64,000 bases of DNA, from positions 248,001-312,000 of the forward strand of contig NZ_JAKFUM010000002.1 in assembly GCF_021732705.1 (NCBI RefSeq), read 5' to 3'. Shown here one piece after another: positions 54,213 to 63,689 of the stretch (position 1 is the stretch's first letter; every line of letters begins with the position of its first letter). A program made the translations under genes and the position numbers. The DNA comes from Nevskia sp. GTDB taxonomy: Bacteria; Pseudomonadota; Gammaproteobacteria; Nevskiales; Nevskiaceae. The notes beneath the pieces were generated by a model. The model did no database searches. It worked only from the letters and a program-made list of their open reading frames with translations, and was not told where the DNA came from.

Positions 54213-56231
54213 TTACCGGCAGACGATGTCCGCGTGAGACGTGGCCAGCGCCAGCGCGGTGAGGTTCTTGTCGCGGTACTCCTCGAGCTGCGCCGGGATC
54301 ACCAGATGCAGCGCGGTGACCGTGATCGACGCGATGTTCGGCGCAGTCTGCGTGACCACCTGCTCGTCCAGCACCAGGCTTCCACCCAGCGGCAGCGGAA
54401 TCGTCAGACCGCGGGTGACCGTCACCGGCCGACCGTTGATCTGCAGATTCGCCAGCGACGACGCGCCGGTGACCGTGGCGTTGTTGTTGGCATCGCAGCT
54501 GGCATGCGCTTCCGAGCTGATCACCTGCGCGCTGATGTTCGCGCCCCAGGCGGTCAGATTCAGCGTCTGCAGCGAGGCTTCCGAATCGCTGCGCTCGCCC
54601 GCTCCGGTGGTCGTGGCCTTGCCCGTGGTGCCGGCCAGGATGATGCCGCCGGCCGCCTGCGAGATCGTCTGGACCGACGCGTCGAGCGAGCCGCCGGTGC
54701 TCGGCAGCGCGCCGGTGTCACCGGCCGCGAAGATGAAGAAGCGCTTGACGTTGGCCTTCGCGACGATCGCCTGACCGCTGAACAGGTTGCCGACCGGCTG
54801 GTTCGGCAGGCTCAGCGTGGCGGTGATCCAGGTGAAGTTCTCGAAGGTCGAGACCAGTTCGACGGTCACGGTCGTGGCACCGGCCGGGATCGGCACAAAC
54901 AGGCGCAGGTTGTCGAACTGCGGACCCGCGGACGAGTTCAGCAGGTCGCTCTGCGACAGCACGAGGTTGCCGTCGACCCGGATGTCGATCCGCGTCGTGT
55001 CGCCGGTCACCGGATCGATCGTGGCGCCGCTGACGAACAGGTCGAGCTGGGCGGTGCGGGCAGTCTGGCTGGCCGGGAACGTGAAGGTCTGCGGCTCGGT
55101 GCGGGCCAGCGACGGCGGGAAGCTCGAGCCCTCGAGCACGGCGAACGCGAAGTCATGGCCATCGCGCACTTCGATGTACGAGGAGCCGGTGCCGCCCGAG
55201 CAGCTGATCTCGGCCTCGGCCGAGCCGATGACGACGTCGATCGGCAGGACCAGACCCAGCAGCGGCGACGACACGTGCAGCGCGTTCACGAGAATGTTGC
55301 GGGTGGCGCCCGTGCCCGAGACCGTCTGCTCGTTGGCGACGATGCGGATGATGCCCGGGATGTTCAGCAGCACGCGGTTCGGTTCGAACGACTGGGCCTG
55401 ATCGACCGAGCCGATGCGCAGGCGCGAGAAGCGCGACGAACCCGACACGACCGGACCCGATGCGGTGCAGCTGGCGTTGGCCTGGGTTTCGATCAGATCG
55501 GCGCCGATGCCGATCGACGACACGACGAGGCCGGCGTTCGCCACCGACGTGGTCGACTGGGTGACACCGCCGGTGCCGATGGTCCGGCTGCCGATCACGC
55601 GGGCCGAGACGATGCCGAAACGGGTCGACTCGGTCGGCGCCGGGTTCAGGTCACCGCCCTGCGGCGGGAGGTCGCCGGTATCGACGACGCGGGTCTGGTT
55701 GCCGCCGACTCGCGACTGCACGGCGAACGCCCGGCCGCCGTAGGCCTGGCCGGTCGCTTCGCTGTAGATCACCAGAACGCCCGCGCCATCGATGCCGCTC
55801 GCGACACCGGCGATCGAACGGACGCTGAGATTGGTGACGCCAGGGCCGACCAGATTCAGGTTGGTGATGTCGACGCGGTAGCTGCGGGCGTTCGGAAACG
55901 GATTCCCGCCGATCACCTGCCCGAACACGAGCTGGTCATTGATGACGAGCTGGTCGTTGTTGTTGAACGGTGTCGCGTCCCAGTACAGCAGGACCTGACG
56001 AACCGCCGCATTGGCCGGCACCGAGATGGTGGCGGTGTCCGAGCCGGTATCGGCAAGGCCGAAGCCCGCGGTGGCGACACCGTTGCCGCTGGCAATGGCA
56101 ATGCTGGGCGTGCCGAGCGTTTCGCTGCCGTCGGCATGGACGGCGGGCGATGCCAGGCCGCCGACAACGGCTGCGAGTGCCACGCAGCCCAGACGAAGGA
56201 CCAAGGTGTTGATGGAGCGGTGGAGTGGCAT
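54213..56231 (-). CDS. Large secreted protein with two choice-of-anchor P-like domains
   Basis: 672 residues with a signal peptide (about 1-33, ending ASPAVHA). The N-terminal region (about 55-150) has AVRQVLLYWDATPFNNNDQLVIND, a jelly-roll-like start. Two copies of a domain follow, each with a Cys at each end and the sequence pattern of choice-of-anchor P proteins: one at about 250-350 (ANASC to AEISC) and one at the C-terminus (AHASC to ADIVC), with SSRFSRLRIG, NEQTVSG and VNALHV versus SSLANLQING, DEQVVTQ and VTALHL. The segment between them is another beta-rich domain. No sorting tail or membrane anchor is seen. Start at 56231 with AGGGA upstream. Confidence 0.75.
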   Translation of the reverse strand: MPLHRSINTLVLRLGCVALAAVVGGLASPAVHADGSETLGTPSIAIASGNGVATAGFGLADTGSDTATISVPANAAVRQVLLYWDATPFNNNDQLVINDQLVFGQVIGGNPFPNARSYRVDITNLNLVGPGVTNLSVRSIAGVASGIDGAGVLVIYSEATGQAYGGRAFAVQSRVGGNQTRVVDTGDLPPQGGDLNPAPTESTRFGIVSARVIGSRTIGTGGVTQSTTSVANAGLVVSSIGIGADLIETQANASCTASGPVVSGSSRFSRLRIGSVDQAQSFEPNRVLLNIPGIIRIVANEQTVSGTGATRNILVNALHVSSPLLGLVLPIDVVIGSAEAEISCSGGTGSSYIEVRDGHDFAFAVLEGSSFPPSLARTEPQTFTFPASQTARTAQLDLFVSGATIDPVTGDTTRIDIRVDGNLVLSQSDLLNSSAGPQFDNLRLFVPIPAGATTVTVELVSTFENFTWITATLSLPNQPVGNLFSGQAIVAKANVKRFFIFAAGDTGALPSTGGSLDASVQTISQAAGGIILAGTTGKATTTGAGERSDSEASLQTLNLTAWGANISAQVISSEAHASCDANNNATVTGASSLANLQINGRPVTVTRGLTIPLPLGGSLVLDEQVVTQTAPNIASITVTALHLVIPAQLEEYRDKNLTALALATSHADIVCR

Positions 56232-56795
56232 GACAAATTCCCTGTTCGTGGACGGCTGAAGTGGCAAATGCCCGTGATCGGCATCTGGTGCCGGTCGACA
56301 TCGCGTCCCTGAGGCATGTGCCGGACGATGCCAACTGGCGGGGGCCCGTCTGGAGCGCGCGGGCTAGTGGTGAGACTTTCACCAATTGTTCGTCGCATCG
56401 AATGTCCAATCAAGGGGGCTCGCCGCCACTTCTGTGACGCGAGTCGGGAAACTCACGAATTCCTCATGTCAAGAAGTGTTGCACCTTCCGTTCGGAGCCT
56501 TCCCGTCTCCACATGACAGGAAGAATACCTTATATTTTTCAATGTCTTGAATTCAAACAGCAGATTCTCGGCAGCGCCTCGACCAGCGCGGCCACTGACA
56601 GCGCGATCGGCATAATAATTATTGCCTACGGCACCATTGACCGACTCCGAGTTGACGCGTGTCAAGCCGATTTCGGCGACCGCGGAACGAATGCCGGTGA
56701 ATTGCAAGTGATCGTGCCGCGAAACGCCGTCCGGGCTGCAGAAAATGCTGCGAACAGTGCTAACGTCAGGCCCCATCGTTCCATTGGAAATTCCG
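56232..56795. other. AT-rich intergenic region, divergent promoters
   Basis: About 560 bases. The stretch 56500-56670 is notably AT-rich for this genome, including TTATATTTTTCAATG and ATAATAATTATT. An inverted repeat TTGAC-GCGT-GTCAA is at 56652-56665. Open frames on both strands overlap each other and the next gene, lack ribosome sites and were not called. The AT content suggests promoter or binding sites, or a remnant of foreign DNA. Confidence 0.45.
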
Positions 56796-58622
56796 ATGAT
56801 CTTCCGTTCATCAAAGCGCCTTCCGGCATCGCTTGCGGCACTGCTGGTCAGCCTGTCCGGGATCGGCTGCAGCACGCTGGAAACCGCACCCTCTCCGCCC
56901 GCCGCGCCGCAGACGGCGGCCGCGGCAACGGCGCTCGATCGCCTGTTCGCCGACTACTGGGAAGCGTCGCTGGCGATGAACCCGCTGCAGGCGACGTTCA
57001 TCGGCGACAAGCGCTACAACGACCGCCTGCCGAACACGCTCGGCCCGGAGTTCCGGGCGCAGGAAGCGGCGTTCAACACGGCCTGGCTGGCACGCATCAG
57101 GACGATCGACGTCGCCCCGCTGAGTGACAGCGAACGGCTCAGCGTCGAGATCCTGCGGCGCAACCTCGAACGGGCGATCGAAGGCGACCGCTTCCCGGAT
57201 CATCTGATTCCGATCAACCAGTTCTACAACCTCGCCAGCACCTTCGCGCAGCTTGGCTCCGGCACCGGCGCGCAGCCGTTCAAGACCGTGCAGGACTACG
57301 ACAACTGGGCGACGCGCGCGGCGCAGATTCCGGTGCTGTTCGATCAGGCCATCGTCAACATGCGTGAAGGCGTGGCGCAGGGCATCACCCAGCCGGATGT
57401 GCTGATGGTGAAGGCGATCGGCCAGCTCGATGCGCTGGCCACCGCCACGCCGCAGGACAGCCTGTTCTGGAAGCCGGTCGCGCAGTTCCCGGATGACGTC
57501 AGCGCGGCCGACAGGGCTCGGCTCACCGAGCGCTACCGGACGCTGATCGCCGACACCGTGCTGCCGGCCTACGTGAAGCTGCGCAACTACCTGCGCGACG
57601 AATATCTGCCGAAGGCGCGCAAGACCGTCGGCCTCGATGCCCTGCCCGATGGCGCGGCCTGGTACGCCTCCCGCGTGAAGGCGATCACCACGACCGATCT
57701 GACGCCGGCGCAGATCCACGAGATCGGCCTGTCGGAAGTCGCGCGCATTCAGGCCGCGATGCGCGGCGTGATGCAGCAGGTCGGCTTCAAGGGCGATCTA
57801 CCGGCGTTCTTCACCTTCGTCACCAGCGATCCGCGCTTCACCTATCCGGACGAGGCGGCGGCGCTGAAGGCGTACAACGACCTGTCGGCCAGCCTGAACC
57901 AGAAGACGCCGAAGCTCTTCGCGATCCAGCCGAAGGCCGGTTTCGAGATTCGCCCGGTCGAAGCGTTCCGCGCGCAGAGCGCCGCCGGCGGCAGCTACCA
58001 GCGGCCGAGCGAGGACGGCACGCGGCCCGGCATCTTCTACCTGAACACCTACGACCTGCCGTCGCGCAAGACCTGGGCGGCGGAGTCGCTGTTCCTGCAC
58101 GAAGCGATCCCCGGCCATCATTTCCAGATCGGCATCCAGCAGGAATTGCAGGGTGTGCCGGCGTTCCGCCGCTTCGGCACGGTCACCGCGTACGTCGAAG
58201 GCTGGGGGCTGTACGCCGAGTCGCTCGGCACCGAGCTGGGCGTCTACACCGACCCGTACCAGTACTTCGGCCGGCTGCAGGCGGAACTGTTCCGCGCGGT
58301 GCGGCTGGTGGTGGACACCGGCCTGCATTCGAAGGGCTGGAGCCGGCAGCAGGTGATCGACTACATGCAGGCGAACTCGGCGCAGGGGCTGACGCCGGCG
58401 ATCTCCGAAACCGAGCGCTACATGGCGATTCCGGGACAGGCGCTGGCCTACAAGATCGGCGAGCTGAAGATCCGCGAGCTGCGCACGCGCGCTGAAAAGG
58501 CGCTGGGGCCGGCGTTCGACGTGCGCGGCTTTCACACCGAAGTGCTGAAGGACGGCGCCGTGCCGCTCGACGTGCTCGATGCCAAGATCGAGCGCTGGAT
58601 CGCGGCCCGGAAGGCCGGCTGA
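56796..58622 (+). CDS. DUF885 family lipoprotein (predicted metal-dependent hydrolase)
   Basis: 608 residues. Signal peptide with lipobox SGIGC near residue 25. The DUF885 domain shows LFADYWEASLAMNPLQATFIGDKRYND at the start and a metal-site motif in LFLHEAIPGHHFQIGIQQELQG (HExxPGHH) at about 435-445. Members are predicted zinc peptidases/hydrolases of the envelope. Ends with a helical C-terminus (AYKIGELKIRELR). Full length. Start at ATG 56796 (GGAA upstream). Confidence 0.9.
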   Translation: MIFRSSKRLPASLAALLVSLSGIGCSTLETAPSPPAAPQTAAAATALDRLFADYWEASLAMNPLQATFIGDKRYNDRLPNTLGPEFRAQEAAFNTAWLARIRTIDVAPLSDSERLSVEILRRNLERAIEGDRFPDHLIPINQFYNLASTFAQLGSGTGAQPFKTVQDYDNWATRAAQIPVLFDQAIVNMREGVAQGITQPDVLMVKAIGQLDALATATPQDSLFWKPVAQFPDDVSAADRARLTERYRTLIADTVLPAYVKLRNYLRDEYLPKARKTVGLDALPDGAAWYASRVKAITTTDLTPAQIHEIGLSEVARIQAAMRGVMQQVGFKGDLPAFFTFVTSDPRFTYPDEAAALKAYNDLSASLNQKTPKLFAIQPKAGFEIRPVEAFRAQSAAGGSYQRPSEDGTRPGIFYLNTYDLPSRKTWAAESLFLHEAIPGHHFQIGIQQELQGVPAFRRFGTVTAYVEGWGLYAESLGTELGVYTDPYQYFGRLQAELFRAVRLVVDTGLHSKGWSRQQVIDYMQANSAQGLTPAISETERYMAIPGQALAYKIGELKIRELRTRAEKALGPAFDVRGFHTEVLKDGAVPLDVLDAKIERWIAARKAG

Positions 58623-58623
58623 G

Positions 58624-59310
58624 TCAGCGCGCCGCCAGTTCGGCGGCGATGGCGGTGGCCGCCTTGTCGAGCAGGCCGATCATGCGGCGCTCGGCGGCGG
58701 CCATCTGCTTGAAGCAGTTCTCGGTCAGCCGCAGATCGCGGCTGCTGTCCTTGTCGTCGGTCTGCAGTGTCGCTGCGGCGAACATGCGCAGGTTCTGCGT
58801 GTATTCCTCCTGCTGCGTGTACAGCACGGACAGGGCCGACAGGGTTCGTGAATCCAGATGCGGCAGCGTCTGGCTCAGCAGCGCCGCATCGTAGGCGGCG
58901 CGCTGGAACAGGATCTGGTTCAGGCCGTCGAACGCCGCCGGATATTCCCAGGTCTCGCCTTTCGCCAGCGCCTGGCGGGACTTGTGGAAGCTTTCGCGCA
59001 TCTGCTCGTGGTAGCCGAGCACGTCGTCGATCGCCTTGCGGTTCTGCTCGACTTCCACCTTCAGTTCCAGCAGCACGCGACCGGCCAGCCGGCCCCGCGC
59101 ACGGTCGTCGTTCCAGTCATCGACGGCCAGCGCCAGCATCGCGCTCGCGATCAGCAGCACGATCTCGATGACCAGCCGCTGCCAGCCGTGCCGCTCGCCA
59201 CCGTGGCGCGACGGCAGCGCGGTGGCGGCGGTCGGCGACAATGCCTCGGCGGCCGCCACAGCCGATGGCGACAAGGCGGGAGCATCGGCAGATTCGGAGC
59301 TTGAAGCCAT
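58624..59310 (-). CDS. Hypothetical membrane-anchored coiled-coil protein
   Basis: 228 residues, no family recognised. A Ser/Ala-rich N-terminus (about 1-40), one hydrophobic segment (LVIEIVLLIASAMLALAVDDWND) and a mostly helical domain (about 70-228) with coiled-coil-like EVEQNRKAIDDVLGYHEQ. The pattern resembles small single-span proteins of the DUF6090 kind; I do not assign it firmly. Convergent with the DUF885 gene (gap 1 base). Confidence 0.68.
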   Translation of the reverse strand: MASSSESADAPALSPSAVAAAEALSPTAATALPSRHGGERHGWQRLVIEIVLLIASAMLALAVDDWNDDRARGRLAGRVLLELKVEVEQNRKAIDDVLGYHEQMRESFHKSRQALAKGETWEYPAAFDGLNQILFQRAAYDAALLSQTLPHLDSRTLSALSVLYTQQEEYTQNLRMFAAATLQTDDKDSSRDLRLTENCFKQMAAAERRMIGLLDKAATAIAAELAAR

Positions 59311-59440
59311 GCGCGCCGTGGGTCAGGGAGTATCCGGAGTGTAGCGAGGCGTCAGGGGCGCTCACCACTCTCTCGGATGCCGGATGGCGGCGCCGGGTTT
59401 GCGCCGACAGGTCACCGGGCCGCCACCCGGCACCGGCGAC

Positions 59441-60475
59441 CTACTCCGGCTGGCCACCGATTGCCGCCGCAAACGCCGGCGACGCATAGAAGCCGCCGAG
59501 ACGACGGCGGACGATCGGCTCCAGCAGCTTCTTTTTCTTCAGCACCTTGATCACGTGCGGGGCGTAGCGCTGCGCTTCATCGATCATCCGCGCGCGGTCG
59601 ATGCCGAGGTCCTCGAGCAGCGCGGCCAGGGTCGCGTCCTCGTACTTGTCGAAGAAACCGTCGATGCCGGCGTCGATCATCACCCGGTACCAGTCCTGCT
59701 GGCGCAGGTGGCGCCAGGCCTCGAAACCGGTGACGAACAGTTCCTCGACCCAGCGCGACGGCACGTCCTCGCGCAGCACGCCGATCGGCTCGTCCTTGAG
59801 CTTGTCCCAGGCATCGGTCGCCAGCGACTTGAGCTGTTCGGAATCGGCGTGGTTCAGCAGGAACTCGGCACTGCGCGTGGTCGAGGCCTGCACCGCCTTG
59901 GCGATGTACTTGCGCAGGCCATCCTCGATAGACGATTCCAGCTTCGGCGTCGCCACGCTGAGCGCGGCGCGGCCGAGCTTGAGCATCGAGCTGGCGCCGG
60001 GGATGTTCTTGGTGACGGTGTTCTGGGCCAGATAGCCGGTGATGCCGCTGTACAGCAGGTCGCCGGCGAAATCGGCATACAGCGGGCTGGTGATGACGGC
60101 GCGGACGATCTTCTCGCGCAACGATTCCAGTTCGAGGATCTGGGTCGCGAACTCGTCGAAGTGGGCGTCGGTCAGCAGGTCGCCGGGCGAGGTCTTGTCG
60201 TGCACCTTGTGCGCGTACAGCGCGCGGGCGATGTCGCCGACCAACTCCGGCAGGCCGGGGCCGAATTCGACCTCGCTGGCGAACACGGCGGCGGTGTCCT
60301 TGATCTGCTTGCGGGTGACGACGGCGCCGAGCGTGAGCTTGCCGGCCACGACCAGGGCGGCGTCGACTTCCTCCTCGATCACCGCCTTCAGGCCGCTGCC
60401 GCTCAGCTCGTCGACGATGTAGTTCACATGCGCATCGAGCAGCGTCTGCGCCAGCGGGTGGGTCTTCTCGGCCAT
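59441..60475 (-). CDS. Conserved hypothetical cytoplasmic helical protein
   Basis: 344 residues, unrecognised. No signal peptide or membrane helix. It is mostly alpha-helical (MAEKTHPLAQTLLDAHVNYIVDELSG ... VIKVLKKKKLLEPIVRRRLGGFYASPAF) and has a charged C-terminal repeat of helices. Composition and codon use match neighbours, so it is a long-resident gene. Ordinary third-position GC and an open full-length frame support it. No function inferred. Confidence 0.78.
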   Translation of the reverse strand: MAEKTHPLAQTLLDAHVNYIVDELSGSGLKAVIEEEVDAALVVAGKLTLGAVVTRKQIKDTAAVFASEVEFGPGLPELVGDIARALYAHKVHDKTSPGDLLTDAHFDEFATQILELESLREKIVRAVITSPLYADFAGDLLYSGITGYLAQNTVTKNIPGASSMLKLGRAALSVATPKLESSIEDGLRKYIAKAVQASTTRSAEFLLNHADSEQLKSLATDAWDKLKDEPIGVLREDVPSRWVEELFVTGFEAWRHLRQQDWYRVMIDAGIDGFFDKYEDATLAALLEDLGIDRARMIDEAQRYAPHVIKVLKKKKLLEPIVRRRLGGFYASPAFAAAIGGQPE

Positions 60476-60627
60476 CGGCTCGTCCTCGTTCGGATTTCTG
60501 GAATTGTTATGGGAAACAACTGTGCACTAGCTTCGCATACCGGCTGCGCGGACCGTTATGCTGACCGAGATTTCCGGCGTCGTCCGGCCGCCGCTCCGCC
60601 CGCCACCGCGCTTGCCCCTCCGAACGC

Positions 60628-60795
60628 GTGACCGACTCATCGATACACCCCGACCTGCCGCCGAAACCGCAGCCGCCGGTCGACTACGACTGCTGCGGCG
60701 GCGGCTGCGCCGACTGCGAACTGCGCATCTACCTGCGCGAGCTGGCGCGCTGGCAGAAGCAGGCGCGGCAACTCGGGGTCGCGCTCGATGACTGA
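60628..60795 (+). CDS. Small Cys-rich oxidoreductase-like domain protein
   Basis: 55 residues beginning at GTG 60628: MTDSSIHPDLPPKPQPPVDY then DCCGGGCADCELRIYLREL. The CCxxGCxxC core followed by a short helix is the oxidoreductase-like N-terminal domain family found in bacteria and fungi. Its stop overlaps the sirtuin start by 8 bases (ATG 60788), so the two are translationally coupled. Probably a metal or Fe-S cluster binder; function unknown. Alternative start codons further upstream exist. Confidence 0.72.
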   Translation: MTDSSIHPDLPPKPQPPVDYDCCGGGCADCELRIYLRELARWQKQARQLGVALDD

Positions 60796-61627
60796 CGCCG
60801 CATCGGCCCTCGCCGCGTTGCTCGAGCGCACGCCGAAGCTGATGCTGCTGACCGGCGCCGGCGTCTCGACCGGCAGCGGCATTCCGGACTACCGCGATGC
60901 CGATGGCGCCTGGAAACGGCGGCCGCCGATCACCGGCCAGATTTTCCGCAGCGACCCCTTGCAGCGGGCGCGCTACTGGGCGCGCAGCCTGATCGGCTGG
61001 CCGCTGCTGGCCACGGCGCAGCCGAATGCGGCGCACCGCGCGCTGGCCGCGCTGCAGGCGCAGGGTCGCGTCACGCGGCTGGTGACGCAGAACGTCGACG
61101 GCCTGCATCAGGCCGCGGGCAGTCCGGACGTCATCGACCTGCATGGCCGGCTCGACGTGCTGACCTGCCTTGCCTGCGGCGACCGCTCGCCGCGCCACGC
61201 CTTCCAGCAGCGCCTGCTCGCGCACAACCCGGACTGGGCGCCGGGCAGTGCCGCGCCGCTGCCGGACGGCGACGCCGATCTCGAGAACGTCGATTTCAGC
61301 GCCTTCGTCGTGCCGCCGTGCACGCTCTGCGGCGGCCTGCTGAAGCCGGATGTCGTGTTCTTCGGCGAGAACGTGCCGCGCAACCGCGTCGACGCCGCGT
61401 TCGCCGCGCTGCACGCCGCCGACGGCCTGCTGGTGGTCGGCTCGTCGCTGATGGTCTATTCCGGCTACCGCTTCGCCGTCGCCGCCCGCGAGCGCGCCCT
61501 GCCGCTGGCGGTGCTGACCCGCGGCCGCACGCGGGCCGACGAGATCGCCACGCTCAAGCTCGATGCGCCGTGCGCGGAAACCCTGGTCGGTGCACTGGAT
61601 CGGCTGGGCGAGGCCGCCGCGGCCTGA
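60788..61627 (+). CDS. NAD-dependent protein deacylase (sirtuin, SIR2 family)
   Basis: 279 residues. NAD-binding motifs LLTGAGVSTGSGIPDYRD, LVTQNVDGLHQAAGSPDVIDLHG (His general base) and VVFFGENVPRNR, GSSLMVYSGYRF. The zinc site has CLAC (about 125) and CTLC (about 180). Length and motif layout fit SIR2 class enzymes that remove acyl groups from lysine or transfer ADP-ribose. Cytoplasmic. Coupled to the upstream small Cys-rich protein. Confidence 0.93.
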   Translation: MTDAASALAALLERTPKLMLLTGAGVSTGSGIPDYRDADGAWKRRPPITGQIFRSDPLQRARYWARSLIGWPLLATAQPNAAHRALAALQAQGRVTRLVTQNVDGLHQAAGSPDVIDLHGRLDVLTCLACGDRSPRHAFQQRLLAHNPDWAPGSAAPLPDGDADLENVDFSAFVVPPCTLCGGLLKPDVVFFGENVPRNRVDAAFAALHAADGLLVVGSSLMVYSGYRFAVAARERALPLAVLTRGRTRADEIATLKLDAPCAETLVGALDRLGEAAAA

Positions 61628-61756
61628 AGCGGCGGATGCGGGTCCGGGTCCATCCGGACCGCGCCGGCGTCACCGGCACGATCCCGGGCACCGTCGAGCG
61701 GAACCGCATCTGGGCAAGCAACACGTCCGCGAATCAATCGCCGATGACGGCTTCGC

Positions 61757-62797
61757 TCAGCGCGCCGGATCAATCCCCAGCAGCGCCCGCGCGCGAACCT
61801 GCTCGGTGCCGCTGAAGCGCCGCTCGACCATGGCCGACAGCTCGCGCAGCCGATCGCCGGCCGCAAGCCCTGCCGCGTTGATCGTGGCCTGCTCGCGGGC
61901 GGCCGCTTCGAGCCGCTGCTTCCACATCGCGTCTTCGGCATCGACTGCGGCCAGCCGCGCCGCCGCTTCCGGGCCGACGGCACGCTCGCGCAGCGCCTGC
62001 CGCTGGGCCGGGTCCGACAGATTCGCCGCCGCCGACAGGATTTCCAGCGCCGCCCGATCTTCCTCGACCTCGCGCAGCGCCGGTGGCGCGCGATGCGCCA
62101 GTTCCGCGAGGCGCGCGGCACGGGTTGCCGGATCGAGCGAGGCGTCCTGCGCCAGGGTCATCCGTTCGAGCAGCCAGGCATCGCGCGCCTCGTCGGCCGC
62201 GAAGAAGGCCTCGGCCGCGGCCACGCCGAGCTTTTCGCGGCGCAGCACGCGGCGCCGTTCGAGCACTGCCGCCAGTTCCGCCGGCGGCCGATCGCTGCCG
62301 GGGCGATCGCTGGCCAGCGGGCCGGTCGCCTCGATGTAGCCGACATAGCGATCGAACAGCGCGATCAGCGCCTGCTGTTCCGATTCCGGGAAACGCGCGC
62401 TGCGGGCGTCCTCGGCCAGGCGTGCGCGCAGCACGTCCGGGCCGAGTTTGGGCACGGCCGACAGCAGCCAGTCGAAGCGACGACGCAGGGCGAGATCGAT
62501 GACCAGATGGCGGCTGGCGTCGAGCGCCAGCACGCCGTCCGGCTGACCGTCCGACCACGGACCGACCAGCGGCGTCGAACCGCGGGCCGCCGCCGTCGCA
62601 GCGGTGCCGGCGGCGGCCGTGGTCGCGGGGACCGCCGCCGTCACCTTCGGCGAGATCGGCTCGACCGGCGTTTCAGACGGCCGCAGGCCAATCCAGCCGG
62701 CGATGCAGACCAGTACGGTGCCGGCGACGGCCCAGTCGAGGCGAATGACGAGTGGCCGCTCAGTAACCGGCGTTGCGGAGTCGGTTGGCCTGGGCAC
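61757..62797 (-). CDS. lifO: Lipase-specific foldase (lipase chaperone) LifO
   Basis: 346 residues. An N-terminal membrane anchor (about 20-40) and a Pro/Ala-rich linker precede a helical lipase-binding domain. RRFDWLLSAVPKLG is the family RxxxFD-type motif. The segment EKLGVAAAEAFFAADEARDAWLLERM is also typical. It folds LipA in the periplasm before type II secretion. GTG start at 62797 overlaps the end of lipA by 38 bases, which is normal for this pair. Confidence 0.93.
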   Translation of the reverse strand: MPRPTDSATPVTERPLVIRLDWAVAGTVLVCIAGWIGLRPSETPVEPISPKVTAAVPATTAAAGTAATAAARGSTPLVGPWSDGQPDGVLALDASRHLVIDLALRRRFDWLLSAVPKLGPDVLRARLAEDARSARFPESEQQALIALFDRYVGYIEATGPLASDRPGSDRPPAELAAVLERRRVLRREKLGVAAAEAFFAADEARDAWLLERMTLAQDASLDPATRAARLAELAHRAPPALREVEEDRAALEILSAAANLSDPAQRQALRERAVGPEAAARLAAVDAEDAMWKQRLEAAAREQATINAAGLAAGDRLRELSAMVERRFSGTEQVRARALLGIDPAR

Positions 62798-63689
62798 GGA
62801 ACAGCGTCACCGGGTTGCTGGTGAAGGGGCTGACCAGCCCGAACACCTGATCGACCTCGTCCAGATGGTTCTGGAAGTAATCGTCATAGATGATCGTGCC
62901 GAGATGGTTCGAGCAGCGTCCGACCAGACCATCGTTGTCCTCGTCGCCGAAGACGAGGCCGGTCGCGCCGAGAATGGCGTCGGAAACGTCGTAGAAGTTC
63001 GTGTAGTTCGCAATGCCGCCCCACGAGTAATACGCCACGTTGTTGACCCGGGCCGCGCCACTGCCGCAAGCCGTGGTCGGCAGGCCGGCCGGATAGCGGG
63101 TGTTGAACGTCCGGGTGCCCGGCGTGGTCAGCGCATCGAGTGCCGCCAGCGGGTTCTGCGGAAGATTGCCGCCGGAAATCTCGTCGATCAAGTCGGCCAC
63201 GCCCTGGATGACATCGCGCGCAACACTTTCGCTGACCGAACCCGGCGGCAGGACGTTGCGCACCAGATCGGCAACGCGCGAGCCCTTGTGCGGCGTGCCG
63301 ACGCTGGTGACCGAGGCCACGAGGTCCGGCCGCACGGCGGCGACATAGCGTGCCGTCAGGCCACCCTGGCTGTGGCCGATCAGGTTGACCCGGGTCGCGC
63401 CGGTGATCGCCAGCACCTGGCGGACCTGGCTCAGCAGCTGCTCGCCACGCACTTCATTGCTGTTGGTCGCCGAGACCTGGGCCAGGAACACGCGGGCGCC
63501 GCCGGACGCCAGACCATCCGGAATGTCATAGAAATAAGGAATGCCGGCGATCGAGTCGAAGCCGAACAGGCCATGCACCAGCACGATCGGGTAGCGGGTC
63601 TGGGTGTAGCCGGCGGCCTGCGCGTTGAACGACAGCGTGCACAGCAGCATCAGGCCGGCCGTGATGCCGGCCAGTAATTTGTTGAACAT
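62760..63689 (-). CDS. lipA: Secreted triacylglycerol lipase, group I
   Basis: 309 residues: signal peptide (about 1-25), YPIVLVHGLFGFDS (oxyanion motif), nucleophile in GHSQGGLTARYVAAVRP, Asp in DNDGLVGRCSNHLG region and catalytic His in FQNHLDEVDQ. Two Cys residues (TTACGSG and GRCSNH) form the conserved disulfide, and Asp residues nearby bind calcium. This is the LipA of the I.1/I.2 group that needs the foldase encoded directly downstream. RBS AAGGAGG precedes the ATG at 63689. Expected to be exported by type II secretion. Confidence 0.95.
   Translation of the reverse strand: MFNKLLAGITAGLMLLCTLSFNAQAAGYTQTRYPIVLVHGLFGFDSIAGIPYFYDIPDGLASGGARVFLAQVSATNSNEVRGEQLLSQVRQVLAITGATRVNLIGHSQGGLTARYVAAVRPDLVASVTSVGTPHKGSRVADLVRNVLPPGSVSESVARDVIQGVADLIDEISGGNLPQNPLAALDALTTPGTRTFNTRYPAGLPTTACGSGAARVNNVAYYSWGGIANYTNFYDVSDAILGATGLVFGDEDNDGLVGRCSNHLGTIIYDDYFQNHLDEVDQVFGLVSPFTSNPVTLFRAQANRLRNAGY

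Noticed and set aside
56453-56875. Minus-strand frame of 140 residues in the AT-rich gap
   Set aside because: Overlaps the start of the DUF885 gene antisense, no ribosome site, no recognisable domain.
56513-57127. Plus-strand frame of 204 residues overlapping the DUF885 gene
   Set aside because: Two-thirds of it is an out-of-frame reading of DUF885 and the remainder has no known domain.
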